A stretch of DNA of 64,000 bases from VRUE01 sp963714155 (GCA_963714155.1 OY970236.1:1302001-1366000), one strand, 5' to 3'. Numbered from the stretch's first letter, positions 24,614 through 33,651 are shown. The notes: a model not told the origin generated them from the sequence alone. Program-made: numbers and translations.

Positions 24614-25895
24614 TCAGGCGAGCGGGTTGAAGACCAGGCCGGTCAGCACCTTGGGGTAGAAGTAGGTCGACTTGGGCGGCATGTTGGCGTCGCTCTCGCA
24701 GATTTCCTTGGTCTGCTGGACCGGGATCGGGCGCAGGATGAAGGCGACGTCATAGGCGCCCTCGTCGAGCAGGCGCAGCGAGTCCTCGACGCTCTTGGCG
24801 TAGCCGAGGCCGCGCTTGGCGAGGATGTCGTCTTCGCTGAGGCCGGCCAGCTTCTTCAGCACCAGGGTCTCGAGGATCGCCGCGTCGAGGCGGCGGTAGG
24901 CCTCGGGCTCGCCCGCGAGCACGCGGTCGAGCTCCTCGGTGTCCTTGAGGCGCAGGCGGAAGGCCTTCTTGTGGTGGGAGTCGTAGAGGCCGAAGACGCC
25001 GACGCCGTCCTCGCCGAGCGGGGTCGAGGCGATCGGTCTCGACCTCGCTGACCTCGAAGAGCTCGCGCAGACCCTCGCCGAGGCGTTGCTGGCGCTCCGG
25101 GTCGTCGGCGAAGCCGGAGAGCAGGCGGTGGGTGGGGTAGACCGAGAGGCCGGGGTCGTCGAGGCCGGTCAGCGCCATCAGCGTGTAGTTGTGATCGCCC
25201 TCGCCGCCGATCTCGTCGCGGTAGGCGATCGCGGTCTCGTAGCGATGGTGACCGTCGGCGATCAGCAGCTGCGCATCGGCAAGCAGCGCGGGAATTTCTT
25301 CGTTCAGCTGCGGCAGGCGCCAGATCCGGGTCACCGTGCCGGCAGCGTCGGTTGCTTCCCCCCAGGGCTCTTCGACCGAGGTCTCCTTGGAAACCACCGG
25401 CCAGGGGTCGATTGTGCTCAGCGAGAAGATCGGCGAGAGGTTGCAGCGCGTCGCCCGCATCAGTTCGAGCCGGTCCTGCTTGGGGCCGGGCAGGGTGCGC
25501 TCGTGGGGCAGGATCGTGCCGCTGTCGAAGTCCTCAACCCGGACGCGGACGAGGATGCCGTGGCGGATGTGGGAGCCGCCGTCGGGCCCGGTGTATTCCT
25601 GCTCCATCGCCCAGATCGCCGGCTCGGTGTCCTTGACCAGCGCACCGGCCTTCTGCCAGGCCTCGATCGAGTCAGCCGCGGCGGCGTAGGGATCGCCCTG
25701 ACCCTCCGCCTGGGGCCCGGTCTCGCCGTAGGGCTTGGGCAGGTCGATCGCGACCGCGTTGTAGGGCGACTGCGCGAGCAGCTCCTGCCGCATCGCCGCG
25801 TCGATCACGTCATAGGGCGGCGCGACCACGTCCTGCAGCGACCCGACTGCGTCGAGGTCGTAGTGCAGGGCGTTGAGGGGCAGCACCTCGGCCAT
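24614..25895 (-). pseudogene. DUF1015 family protein with an apparent frameshift
   Basis: ATG 25895 begins MAEVLPLNALHYDLDAVGSL and continues VVAPPYDVIDAAMRQELLAQ. Further on lie DSGTILPHERTLPGPKQDRL, LIADGHHRYETAIAYRDE and GLDDPGLSVYPTHRLL, all typical of DUF1015. After the VSEVETDRL stretch the frame shifts +1 near 25018-25035 and resumes GEDGVGVFGLYDSHHKKAF, ending PKSTYFYPKVLTGLVFNPLA. The corrected length is about 426 residues. The family has been linked to serine or threonine kinase-like functions in some bacteria, but the role here is unknown. TAGTTT lies 9 nt before the start. Confidence 0.78.
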
Positions 25896-25922
25896 CGCTT
25901 GCGAAAACTACACTGGACGCTT

Positions 25923-25996
25923 CGGGGCGTGGCGCAGCCTGGTAGCGCGCCGCCTTTGGGTGGCGGAGGTCCCCGGTTCGAATCCGGGCGCCCCGA
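25923..25996 (+). tRNA. tRNA-Pro (anticodon TGG)
   Basis: A 7-bp acceptor stem (CGGGGCG/CGCCCCG), D-arm GCGCAGCCTGGTAGCGC, anticodon loop TTTGGGT on a CCGCC/GGCGG stem, and T-arm CCCGGTTCGAATCCGGG are all present. CCA is not encoded. Confidence 0.95.
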
Positions 25997-26089
25997 TTAG
26001 AGCTCGAACGGTCGCCGGTGGGTTACGGCGTTATGTCCCCTGGACGGGTATCGCTCAGGGGATAACAGGAACGTGCCGATAGTGGCGAT

Positions 26090-26377
26090 GTGAATCACGC
26101 CGAAGTCGGACAGCAGGATCGGCGGGTCGAACGGGTGCAGTTCGAAACCGATCGGCAGCGGGTCGTCGGTGACGTGACGCTGCCGCCGGAGGGCTACCAG
26201 AGCCGTTTCTCGGACTCGCTCAACCGGCCCGAGGTTACTTTCATCCCCCTGGTCAACGCCGAAGTGTCATCGCTGATGGGCGGCGACGTCGAGCATTTGC
26301 CCTTCATCGTGCTCTGCAAGTCCCACGTTCGCATCGCCTACCCGATCGACTCCGGGCAGCAGCAGCGGCGGGACTGA
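26090..26377 (+). CDS. Conserved small protein of unknown function
   Basis: The 95-residue protein from GTG 26090 has a compact beta-rich look: VERVQFETDRQRVVGDVTLP, then GYQSRFSDSLNRPEVTFIPL and LPFIVLCKSHVRIAYP. The RPEVTF.PL.NAEV pattern is shared by small actinobacterial proteins that I recall as DUF6812-like, but I cannot confirm this. No membrane segment or cofactor motif is visible. It lies alone after tRNA-Pro and converges with a small membrane protein. Confidence 0.6.
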   Translation: MNHAEVGQQDRRVERVQFETDRQRVVGDVTLPPEGYQSRFSDSLNRPEVTFIPLVNAEVSSLMGGDVEHLPFIVLCKSHVRIAYPIDSGQQQRRD

Positions 26378-26392
26378 TCGCCGGTCGAGAAA

Positions 26393-26596
26393 TCAGCCGC
26401 GTGCGCGTCGCTCGCGGCTGCCGCGAGCGTAGGAGCCGAGGTCGATGACGAAGGCGAGGATGACGATGAACCACTCGAAGCCCTTGACCCCGTTTGAGCC
26501 CGAGCTCCACATCACCGCGTAGGCGAGTGTCGTCCAGGGCAGCAGGAAGAAACCGAGGAAGGGCACGAACCAGCTCTCGAAAGCGCGGCTGAGCAT
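26393..26596 (-). CDS. Small membrane protein, start codon uncertain
   Basis: From ATG 26596 the protein has 67 residues with two hydrophobic segments (FVPFLGFFLLPWTTLAYAVM and WFIVILAFVIDLGSYA) and an arginine-rich end. The same frame is open further upstream and encodes another clear membrane helix, IGCFVILFALISPRLALF, then AIWLFSD. No ATG, GTG or TTG lies there before an in-frame TAG. Related actinobacterial proteins, as I recall them, begin MGC at this position, which would need the ATC at 26669-26671 to serve as start (92 residues). The ATG is given as the conservative choice. Confidence 0.55.
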   Translation of the reverse strand: MLSRAFESWFVPFLGFFLLPWTTLAYAVMWSSGSNGVKGFEWFIVILAFVIDLGSYARGSRERRARG

Positions 26597-26681
26597 GTCG
26601 CTGAAGAGCCAGATCGCGAACAGCGCCAGGCGGGGCGAGATCAGCGCGAAGAGGATTACGAAGCAGCCGATGGACGCAAGC

Positions 26682-26687
26682 TACCCT
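26682..26687 (+). promoter_or_regulatory. -10 box of a probable leaderless msrA promoter
   Basis: TACCCT is exactly 6 nt before the msrA ATG at 26694, and no Shine-Dalgarno is present. Confidence 0.5.
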
Positions 26688-26693
26688 GTTTGA

Positions 26694-27341
26694 ATGCTGG
26701 GATTCAAGAAGCCCCGGATGCCTGCGGCCGAGGATGCGCTGCCGGGGCGCGGTCAGCCCGCCTTCGATGTTCCCGCGCGCCACGCCGTGCTCGATGCGCC
26801 GCTGCAGCCGCCCTTCCCGGACGGGATCGAGGTCGCTTACTTTGCCCTTGGCTGCTTCTGGGGTGCGGAGCGGCTCTTTTGGGGAATCGACGGCGTCTAC
26901 ACCACTGCGGTCGGCTACATGAACGGGACCACGCCGAATCCGACCTACGACGAGGTCTGCAGCGGGGCGACTGGGCACGCCGAGGCCGTACTGGTTGCCT
27001 TCGACCCGGCCAAGGTCTCCTACGCCGACCTGCTCAAGGTCTTCTTCGAGGAGCACGACCCGACCCAGGGGATGCGCCAGGGCAATGACGTCGGCACCCA
27101 GTACCGCTCTGGGATCTACTTCGCCAACGATGCCCAGAAGGCGACGGCGGAGATGGCGCGGCGGGCCTATGACGAGGACCTGCGCGCCGCCGGTCACGAG
27201 CCGGTGACGACCGAAGTGGAGCCTGCCGGGCCCTTCTACTACGCCGAGGACTACCACCAGCAGTACCTGCACAAGGTGCCGAACGGCTATTGCGGCCTCG
27301 CCGGCACCGGGGTCTCCTGCCGGATTCCGGCCGCGGCGTAA
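26694..27341 (+). CDS. msrA: Peptide methionine-S-sulfoxide reductase MsrA
   Basis: MsrA repairs the S-epimer of methionine sulfoxide in oxidised proteins. The 215-residue protein has the catalytic motif GCFWGAER with Cys54, the substrate pocket GHAEAVLV and EEHDPTQGMRQGNDVGTQYR, and a C-terminal NGYCGLAGTGVSC holding two candidate resolving cysteines. An N-terminal extension of about 45 residues before the core is normal for actinobacterial members. It ends in TAA within the palindromic element at 27340. Confidence 0.95.
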   Translation: MLGFKKPRMPAAEDALPGRGQPAFDVPARHAVLDAPLQPPFPDGIEVAYFALGCFWGAERLFWGIDGVYTTAVGYMNGTTPNPTYDEVCSGATGHAEAVLVAFDPAKVSYADLLKVFFEEHDPTQGMRQGNDVGTQYRSGIYFANDAQKATAEMARRAYDEDLRAAGHEPVTTEVEPAGPFYYAEDYHQQYLHKVPNGYCGLAGTGVSCRIPAAA

Positions 27342-27374
27342 CGCTTTATCCACCCACTGCCCGGATAAAGCGTT
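27340..27374. repeat. Diverged palindromic element after msrA
   Basis: AACGCTTTATCC (27340-27351) and GGATAAAGCGTT (27363-27374) form a 12-bp stem with an 11-nt loop that starts within the msrA stop codon. It shares the GCTTTAT/ATAAAGC core with the elements at 19392, 51058 and 61815 and could also act as a terminator. Confidence 0.7.
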
Positions 27375-27425
27375 GCACCCACAGTGGCGTCGCGCGCCCG
27401 GCGCTGCGAATAGCATCCCGCGCCG

Positions 27426-29597
27426 GTGACCCCCTCCCTCGGCTCCTACATCGGCGGCTGCTTTGCCGTCATCGGCATCGTCAGCGCGCTCGGCCTCGGC
27501 GGCTACTGGCTGCGGCGCTGGATCGTGCCGGAATTCTCCGGCGCCCTGGCGCGGCTTGCCGACGCCACGATCGCGGTCGGCCTGCTGGTCCTCTCGCTGG
27601 AGCTGCTCGGCACCCTGAGCATCCTCTACACCGGCTGGATCGTCGTCGTCTGCATCGCCGTCGGCCTGCTTGCGGCTCTGCTGGGCTGGTCCAAAGCGCC
27701 GGCCGACGGCCGCGAAATAAGCGCCCCGCAGGTGCAGAACATCGCCCTGCTGATCGCGCTTGCCGTCGCCTCCTTCACCGTCGCCGAGTGGACCTTCCCC
27801 TCGCAGCTCAGCCTCGACCAGGGCATGTTCGGCGGCGACACCACCTGGTACCACATGCCCTTCGCGGCTGGGTTCGCGCAGGAGCACTCGACCGTCCACC
27901 TGCACTTCACCGACCCGCTGCGGCTCGCCGCCTGGTTCTACCCGCAGAGCTCGGAGCTGGTCCACGGCGCCGCGATCGCGATCTTCAAGAGCGACTGGCT
28001 CTCGCCTCTGATCAACCTCTTCTGGCTGGCGATCGCGCTGCTTGCCGCCTTCTGCGTCGGGCGCCCTTACAAGGTCGGTCCCGCGACGCTGGTCGCCGGG
28101 GCGATCGTGCTCGACGCCGGGGTGATGATCGAGACGCAGCCGGGCGAGGGCCGCAACGACATCATGGGGCTGGCCTTCCTGCTCGCCTTCGCCGCCTTCC
28201 TGATCAACGCCCACCAGCGCCGGGCGCCGAAGGAGGGGGCGGTGCAGGACGCGCCCGAGCTGGGCGCGCCGCTGCTCGACAAGGGGCCACTGGTGATCGC
28301 TGGGATCGCCGCCGGCCTCGCCGCCTCGGTCAAGCTCACCTTCCTGATCCCGGTCGTCGCGATCGGGCTCGGCGTGATCGTCTTCAGCGGCCGCGGGCGG
28401 CGCCTGACCACGGCTTGGGTGCTCGGCCTCTCGACCTTCCTAGTCGGCGGCTACTGGTACGTGCGGGCGGCGATCAAGACCGGGGGTAACCCGATCCCGC
28501 AGGTTGGCTTCGGCCCGTTGCACCTGCCGACGCCGGATCAGATGCCACTTGACCCACGGCCGCGCTTCGCCGTCGCCCACTACCTGACCGAGCCGACGAT
28601 CTATCGCAAGTGGTTCTTCCCCCAGCTCGACAACGCCTTCGGGCCGCTCTGGCCGCTGATCCTGATCATCGCCGTGGCGGCGGCCCTCTACATCGCCTGG
28701 CGCTCGCGCAACATCATCTTGCGGGTGATCGCGGTGGCGGCACTGGCGACGGCCTTCGTCTACGTCTTCACGCCGCTGACCGCGGCCGGCCAGGAGGGCT
28801 CGCCGACCGGCTTCTTCACCAACACGCGCTACCTGGTCCCGGGCTTGGTCCTGGCGATGGTGCTGCTGCCGCTGGCGCGGCCGTTGCGCGCGCCCGACCG
28901 GCGCGCCTGGCAGACGCTGCTCTTCCTCAGCGCCGTCTACGCGATCACGGTGCTGACGACGCCGCGCTGGTACCCAGGCTTCATCGTCGGCACGGTGTTC
29001 CTCACCCTGGCGCTGGTCTGGGCTCCGGCCGGATTGGGCCTGGCCCGTTCGCGGCGACTGATCAGCCGCGCCGCCGTCACCGCTGCGGCGGCACTGGTGG
29101 TGCTGCTGGCGGTGGTGCTCGGCCGGGCCCAGGAGGTCCAGTACTACAAGCACCACTACACGCGGACGACCCTCTTCCTCCAGGACGGCGGCCCGCAGAA
29201 AGCCTTTGAATTCGCCCACAACCAGCACGACAAGCGGATTGGCATCGCCGGCTCCGGGGAGATCTTCTTCGGTCAGTACGGCTTCTACGGCGCCAATCTC
29301 GACAACGACGTCCAGTACATCGGCGTGCCGGGAGCGGACGGGACCTACCGTCTGGCGACCAGCTGCCGTCAGTTCCGCCAGCGGATCAACGCCGGCAACT
29401 ACGACTACCTGATCCTCAGCCAGTTCACCGAGGACGCCGCCGACTCGCCTTACTGGGAGCCGATCTACGCCTGGGTCAAAAACGACCCGGCGCTGGAACA
29501 GGTGATCGAAGAGCCCGACATCACGCCCCAGCACGATTGGGTCTTCCGGGTCAAGGGCAAGCTGAATCCGGCCGGTTGCGCCGGCGGCAAAGGCTGA
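27426..29597 (+). CDS. GT-C type polytopic glycosyltransferase
   Basis: The 723-residue protein from GTG 27426 has about twelve or more transmembrane helices and a C-terminal soluble part (from about residue 570). An early loop reads GGDTTWYHMPFAAGFAQEHS; in GT-C enzymes the first large loop carries the catalytic acidic residues, and Asp in GGDTTWY is a candidate. The later loop TGFFTNTRYLVPGLVLA resembles the dolichol-phosphate-sugar-using PMT/ArnT group. Such enzymes add sugars to proteins or envelope lipids outside the membrane. TAGCAT lies 9 nt before the start. The acceptor is unknown. Confidence 0.75.
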   Translation: MTPSLGSYIGGCFAVIGIVSALGLGGYWLRRWIVPEFSGALARLADATIAVGLLVLSLELLGTLSILYTGWIVVVCIAVGLLAALLGWSKAPADGREISAPQVQNIALLIALAVASFTVAEWTFPSQLSLDQGMFGGDTTWYHMPFAAGFAQEHSTVHLHFTDPLRLAAWFYPQSSELVHGAAIAIFKSDWLSPLINLFWLAIALLAAFCVGRPYKVGPATLVAGAIVLDAGVMIETQPGEGRNDIMGLAFLLAFAAFLINAHQRRAPKEGAVQDAPELGAPLLDKGPLVIAGIAAGLAASVKLTFLIPVVAIGLGVIVFSGRGRRLTTAWVLGLSTFLVGGYWYVRAAIKTGGNPIPQVGFGPLHLPTPDQMPLDPRPRFAVAHYLTEPTIYRKWFFPQLDNAFGPLWPLILIIAVAAALYIAWRSRNIILRVIAVAALATAFVYVFTPLTAAGQEGSPTGFFTNTRYLVPGLVLAMVLLPLARPLRAPDRRAWQTLLFLSAVYAITVLTTPRWYPGFIVGTVFLTLALVWAPAGLGLARSRRLISRAAVTAAAALVVLLAVVLGRAQEVQYYKHHYTRTTLFLQDGGPQKAFEFAHNQHDKRIGIAGSGEIFFGQYGFYGANLDNDVQYIGVPGADGTYRLATSCRQFRQRINAGNYDYLILSQFTEDAADSPYWEPIYAWVKNDPALEQVIEEPDITPQHDWVFRVKGKLNPAGCAGGKG

Positions 29598-29613
29598 GCA
29601 CGGCGAGCGGCCT

Positions 29614-30069
29614 TTAGGCCGAGCCGCTCTCCATGAAGCGCTTGAGCTTGTCGGGCATGGTGTCGACCAACTGGCCGCGCAGGACGCCGACCAGGGGGCC
29701 GCGAATCAGCAGGCCCAGCCTGCGGCCCAGGTCGACCTCGAGCTGGTAGGTCGCCCGGGTTCGGTCGTCGCCGAGGTCCTCGAGCTCCCAGCTGCCTTCG
29801 ACCGCCTTCAGGTCGCCGTCCTCCTGCACCCATGAGATCCGGGTTGGCTGCGCGTAGCTGAAGCGGATCTCCGAACCGAGCCGGCGCACCTTGGCGTCGG
29901 TCTCCATGTGGACCAGCACCTGGTTGCCTTCGCCGTCGCGCTCTACGCACTCGGCGAGCTTGATCTCCGGCTGCCAGCGGGGCGAGCCCTCGACGTCGGC
30001 GGCGACCTCGTAGACCGCGGCGATCGGGGCCTCGATCTCGGTGCTTGCGGAACCGCCTACCGTGCTCAT
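29614..30069 (-). CDS. SRPBCC (START/Bet v1-like) family protein
   Basis: The 151-residue protein has the SRPBCC pattern: STEIEAPIAAVYEVAADVEG at the start, WQPEIKLAECVERD, ISWVQEDGDLKAVEGSWELE and a long C-terminal helix. These proteins form a hydrophobic cavity and act as lipid carriers or cyclases; the ligand is not predictable. A TAAGCT box at 30076-30081 lies 6 nt before the ATG on the minus strand, suggesting leaderless expression. It converges with the glycosyltransferase. Confidence 0.8.
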   Translation of the reverse strand: MSTVGGSASTEIEAPIAAVYEVAADVEGSPRWQPEIKLAECVERDGEGNQVLVHMETDAKVRRLGSEIRFSYAQPTRISWVQEDGDLKAVEGSWELEDLGDDRTRATYQLEVDLGRRLGLLIRGPLVGVLRGQLVDTMPDKLKRFMESGSA

Positions 30070-30078
30070 CGGTCCAGC

Positions 30079-30882
30079 TTAGACAGCAGCGAGAGCGTGT
30101 TCGCGGATCAGCTCCGCCGAGCGCTGCGGCTGCTCCCACCAAAACATGTGGCCGACTCCCTCGAGCGTCTCGAGCCGGGCGCCGGGGATCAGCGCCGCGA
30201 TCTCGCGTCCGTTGGCGTAGCCGAGCAGGCGGTCGGTGTCGCCGTGGACGATCAGCGTCGGCAGGTCGATCTGGCCGAGGCGCTCGTGGGAGTCGTGGAG
30301 GCCGCAGGCGCGCATCTGCTGCAGGACCACCGGCTGCGGCGCCGGCAGCGCCGAGCCCATCTCGGTGAAGGCGGCGAAGCGCGAGTCATCGGCGCGGAAG
30401 TCGGGGGAGAGGTTGATCTCCCACATCGCCCGGAAGACACGCTCGCGCTCACCCGAGACGTAGGCTTCGCCGAGCATCTGCAGGTCCTCCGGCGACATCA
30501 GCGTGCCGTTGGGCCCGCCGCAGTAGCTGGCGCCGATCGTCAGCGTGCGGATCCGCTCGGGATGGGCGAGGGCCAGCTCCTGGGCGACCATGCCGCCCAT
30601 CGAGATGCCGGCGACGTGAACGGTCTCGAGTTCGAGCGCATCGAGCAGGCCGGCGGTGTCGGCGGCGAGGTCGGCGATCGTGAAGGGAAGCTCGGCCTCG
30701 CCGGAGAGACCCATGCCGCGATTGTCGAAGACGATCGTGTCGAAGCTGCGCTCGAGCTCGTCGAGGAGGGGCCGGCCCCAGGCGAGGTGGGTGGCGCTCA
30801 TCCCCTGGATCAGCAGCAGCGGCTCACCCTCGCCGGCACGCAGGTAGTGCAGTTCCGTTCCCGCTGCATCGACGCTCGGCAT
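30079..30882 (-). CDS. Alpha/beta hydrolase
   Basis: The 267-residue protein has the canonical fold: oxyanion region PLLLIQGMSATHLAW, DNRGMGLS, nucleophile elbow GISMGGMVAQ (Ser), acid in PTLIVHGDTDRL (Asp) and catalytic His in LEGVGHMFWW. The N terminus is typical of 3-oxoadipate-enol-lactonase-like enzymes, but no aromatic-pathway gene is nearby. It is probably a carboxylester hydrolase of unknown substrate. TAGGAT lies 8 nt upstream of the ATG. Confidence 0.85.
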   Translation of the reverse strand: MPSVDAAGTELHYLRAGEGEPLLLIQGMSATHLAWGRPLLDELERSFDTIVFDNRGMGLSGEAELPFTIADLAADTAGLLDALELETVHVAGISMGGMVAQELALAHPERIRTLTIGASYCGGPNGTLMSPEDLQMLGEAYVSGERERVFRAMWEINLSPDFRADDSRFAAFTEMGSALPAPQPVVLQQMRACGLHDSHERLGQIDLPTLIVHGDTDRLLGYANGREIAALIPGARLETLEGVGHMFWWEQPQRSAELIREHALAAV

Positions 30883-30934
30883 GGTCAGCGATCCTACGCC
30901 AAGGGCTGGCTCCAGGGCTAATCTTGCCCCGCCC

Positions 30935-31007
30935 GCCCCCGTAGCTCAGTGGACAGAGCACCGGCCTTCTAAGCCGATGGTCGTTGGTTCGAATCCAACC
31001 GGGGGCG
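30935..31007 (+). tRNA. tRNA-Arg (anticodon TCT)
   Basis: Acceptor stem GCCCCCG/CGGGGGC, D-arm AGCTCAGTGGACAGAGC, anticodon loop CTTCTAA and T-arm TTGGTTCGAATCCAA. The outermost anticodon-stem pair is C-A mismatched, but the rest is regular. The tRNA ends one base before the stop of the opposite-strand hydrolase gene. Confidence 0.93.
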
Positions 31008-31901
31008 CTAGCCGGTCAGGAAGCGGTTGACCGTCCGGGTGAACGGGCGGCGCTCCTGAAAGAGGAAGGCGTGGGCGCCGGGGAAGGCGACGAATTCGGC
31101 ATGCGGGATCTGCGACGCGATCCGCCGCAGGTTGACGGGCTGCGTCACCGGGTCTCGGCCGCCGGCCGCGGCCAGGGTTGGTGCGGTGATGGTTGTCAGC
31201 TGGCGGTAGTTGCGGTTGCTGCGCAGCCAGGGATCCTCGGCCGCGACCTGGGCGCGGGTGGTTGCCGCGGGGACGTCGAAGTCGTCGGGGATCTCACCGC
31301 TCTGGCTGGCGGATTCGAGGCGGCGTAGAAAGTGCCGCCCCTCGGCCTGGCGGTCGGGCGGGTAGAGCTCGCGCAGGATCTCCGCCTCGGTCGGGTCGGG
31401 CTTGCTGTCGATTGCCTGGGCCTTCGGCGTTCCTAGCGCGGTGTGCCTGCCGCCGGGGTTGGTGCCGGCGAGGACTAGGTGTGAGACCCGCCCCGGATGT
31501 TCGATCGCGAGGCGCTGGGCGACAAAACCGCCCATCGACCAGCCGAGGACGTCAGCTCGTGGCAGGTGGATCGCCTCCATCAGGCCGGCAGTGGCATCGG
31601 CGAGCGAGTCGAAGCTGCGCCCGTGCCACGGTCCCGAGAATCCGACGCCCGGGTAGTCGACGAGGATCAGCCGGTACTTATGAGCCAGTAGGCGCAACAG
31701 AGCCGGGTCCCATTCCGCCATCGTCGAGCCGGTGCCGATCAGCATCACCAGCGGTGGCCCATTGCCACGCTCGTACCAGGCGATCTTTGTGTTGGCGACC
31801 GCAGCGATGTGGACTTGGGCTCGGAACGGCTGCGCCGAGCTCTGTCCGCAGGCGACGAGGAGGGCCGCGAGGCTGAGGTAGACCGCCAGTCGAACCCTCA
31901 T
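31008..31901 (-). CDS. Alpha/beta hydrolase lipoprotein
   Basis: The frame is open far upstream, but the plausible start is ATG 31901, which gives a lipoprotein signal MRVRLAVYLSLAALLVAC with lipid-modified Cys18 and 297 residues in all. The mature part is an alpha/beta hydrolase with oxyanion LVMLIGTGSTMAEWD, nucleophile GWSMGGFVAQ (Ser), GGRDPVTQ (Asp) and FPGAHAFLF (His). It would be anchored outside the membrane and act on extracellular esters or similar. TAGGCT lies 8 nt before the start. Its stop codon begins directly after tRNA-Arg. Confidence 0.8.
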   Translation of the reverse strand: MRVRLAVYLSLAALLVACGQSSAQPFRAQVHIAAVANTKIAWYERGNGPPLVMLIGTGSTMAEWDPALLRLLAHKYRLILVDYPGVGFSGPWHGRSFDSLADATAGLMEAIHLPRADVLGWSMGGFVAQRLAIEHPGRVSHLVLAGTNPGGRHTALGTPKAQAIDSKPDPTEAEILRELYPPDRQAEGRHFLRRLESASQSGEIPDDFDVPAATTRAQVAAEDPWLRSNRNYRQLTTITAPTLAAAGGRDPVTQPVNLRRIASQIPHAEFVAFPGAHAFLFQERRPFTRTVNRFLTG

Positions 31902-31940
31902 CGCAGGGCAGCCTAGAGCCGAGTCCGGCCGGGGCGGCGT

Positions 31941-31946
31941 TAGATT
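31941..31946 (+). promoter_or_regulatory. -10 box of a probable leaderless promoter
   Basis: TAGATT lies exactly 6 nt before GTG 31953, and no Shine-Dalgarno is visible. Confidence 0.55.
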
Positions 31947-31952
31947 TGGGCC

Positions 31953-32801
31953 GTGGCCGAGGTCCTCTACTACGCGATTCCCGCGTTCGTGCTGCTGCTC
32001 GTCATGGAGCTGCTCTCGTTCAAGTACCTGCGCGACGACGACTTGGTCGGCTACGAGGAGCGCGACACGCGCACGAGCCTGACCATGGGTGGCGGCAACG
32101 TCATCATCAACGCGGTCTGGAAGCTGGTCGTCCTCGTCGCCTACGCCGGGCTCTACGAGCTGACGCCGCTGCGGATGCCGGCTGACGAGTGGTGGACCTA
32201 CGTGCTGCTCTTCTTCGCCGATGACCTCGCCTATTACTGGTTCCACCGCGTGCACCATGAGGTGCGGGTCTTCTGGGCGAGCCACGTCGTCCATCACTCC
32301 TCCCAGCACTACAACCTCTCGACCGCGCTGCGCCAGACCTGGACGCCGATGACGGCGCTGCCCTTCTGGGCGCCGCTGGCGCTGCTCGGCTTCGCGCCCT
32401 GGATGATCCTCACCCAGCTGGCGATCTCGCTGATCTACCAGTTCTGGATCCACACCGAGCGGGTGAAGAAGCTGCCGGCGCCGGTCGAGTTCTTCTTCAA
32501 CACGCCCTCTCACCACCGCGTCCACCACGGCGCCAACGAGGTCTACCTCGACCGCAACTACGGCGGCATCCTGATCATCTGGGACCGCATCTTCGGCACC
32601 TTCCAGGGTGAGACCGAGCGGCCGCGCTACGGGCTGACCAAGAACATCCGCAGCTTTCGGCCGACGCGAGTCGCCTTCCACGAGTTCGCCGACTTGGCCC
32701 GCGACGTGCGGGCGGCGAAAAGCTGGCGCGACAAGGTCGGCTACGTCTTCCACGGGCCGGGCTGGTCACCGGATGGAAGCGGCGGCGGCACCCGCGGTTG
32801 A
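31953..32801 (+). CDS. Sterol desaturase / fatty-acid hydroxylase family membrane enzyme
   Basis: This 282-residue membrane enzyme carries the diiron histidine clusters of the family: WFHRVHHEVRVFWASH, HVVHHSSQHYN and PSHHRVHHG. Three or four transmembrane helices surround them. Family members insert oxygen into lipid chains or sterol-like rings using two iron atoms; the substrate (fatty acid, carotenoid or hopanoid) cannot be judged. The GTG start with a TAGATT box supports leaderless expression. Confidence 0.9.
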   Translation: MAEVLYYAIPAFVLLLVMELLSFKYLRDDDLVGYEERDTRTSLTMGGGNVIINAVWKLVVLVAYAGLYELTPLRMPADEWWTYVLLFFADDLAYYWFHRVHHEVRVFWASHVVHHSSQHYNLSTALRQTWTPMTALPFWAPLALLGFAPWMILTQLAISLIYQFWIHTERVKKLPAPVEFFFNTPSHHRVHHGANEVYLDRNYGGILIIWDRIFGTFQGETERPRYGLTKNIRSFRPTRVAFHEFADLARDVRAAKSWRDKVGYVFHGPGWSPDGSGGGTRG

Positions 32802-32841
32802 GTTGGTTTGACGCTCTAAACCGTCGGGTACATCTGGCGGC

Positions 32842-32982
32842 ATGGAGCTATCAATACTGCTGATCATCATCGGGATCGTCTTGGCGATCTTTGTCAATTA
32901 CATCCTCGGGATCATCGTGATCCTGATCGGGTTGGCGATGCTCTTGCTGCCCCGCATGAGGGGTGGTACGCGACGAGCCTGA
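32842..32982 (+). CDS. 46-residue membrane micro-protein
   Basis: ATG 32842 opens a frame reading MELSILLIIIGIVLAIFVNY and then a second hydrophobic run ILGIIVILIGLAMLLLP with a basic tail RMRGGTRRA. Two short helices and a positive-inside tail predict a hairpin membrane protein. Its clean composition and position between two genes support it, although the Shine-Dalgarno is weak. The function is unknown. Confidence 0.55.
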   Translation: MELSILLIIIGIVLAIFVNYILGIIVILIGLAMLLLPRMRGGTRRA

Positions 32983-32997
32983 TGTAAAGCTTGCTCG

Positions 32998-33651
32998 ATG
33001 GATCCCTGGAAGCTTCCTCTCATAGTTGCCGGGGTTGTGGTGCCAATCGCTGCGGCCTTCATGCTCGGTGGACCGGGTGTGGGGGTCGCAGTTGGTGCGT
33101 TGGTGACGGTGGCGATCCTCGCTGTAGCGGTGCGGCAGCGGCCCGAAGGGCCGATTGCCTCGGTGGGCGTTGAGGACGCGAGGCAGCATCTGCTGATCGT
33201 CGCCGCTGACGGCGTGGAGGCTCCGGCCGACGTGGCGCGGATCGTCCGCCTCGCCGGGATTCGGGGAGGTGATGGGGCGGAGGACGAGGTGCGCGTGCTG
33301 GTGCCGGCGCGGATCGGCTTCCTCGATCGTTGGGCCTCCGACGTCGAGGGCGCCCGGCATCACGCCCAGCAACGTCTCGTGGTGACCGTGGCGGCGCTGG
33401 CCAAGGCCGGCGTGGCGGCGGAGGCCCGGGTCGGTGACGAGGACATCGTGCAAGCGGTCGAGGACCAGTTGCAGAGCTACCCGGCGACCGAGGTGGTGCT
33501 GGTCAGCGGCGGCGACGGAGACGAGGATGGATGTGAAGCGGCCGAGGTGCTGCGCTCACGGCTGCGGGCCGAGTTCCACCACGTACAGCTCGGGGGGGTA
33601 GTCACACCGGAACGGACCGTCAGCAGAGATGAGGACGAGCAGCGCTCTTAA
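32998..33651 (+). CDS. Membrane protein with C-terminal Usp-like domain
   Basis: The 217-residue protein starts with two hydrophobic segments (about residues 6-45). It then has an alpha/beta domain beginning HLLIVAADGVEAPADVARIV and containing DIVQAVEDQLQSYPATEVVL and VSGGDG. This looks like a degenerate universal-stress fold in which the ATP-binding glycine motif is not obvious. The 3' end overlaps the convergent secreted-protein gene by 32 nt. Confidence 0.6.
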   Translation: MDPWKLPLIVAGVVVPIAAAFMLGGPGVGVAVGALVTVAILAVAVRQRPEGPIASVGVEDARQHLLIVAADGVEAPADVARIVRLAGIRGGDGAEDEVRVLVPARIGFLDRWASDVEGARHHAQQRLVVTVAALAKAGVAAEARVGDEDIVQAVEDQLQSYPATEVVLVSGGDGDEDGCEAAEVLRSRLRAEFHHVQLGGVVTPERTVSRDEDEQRS

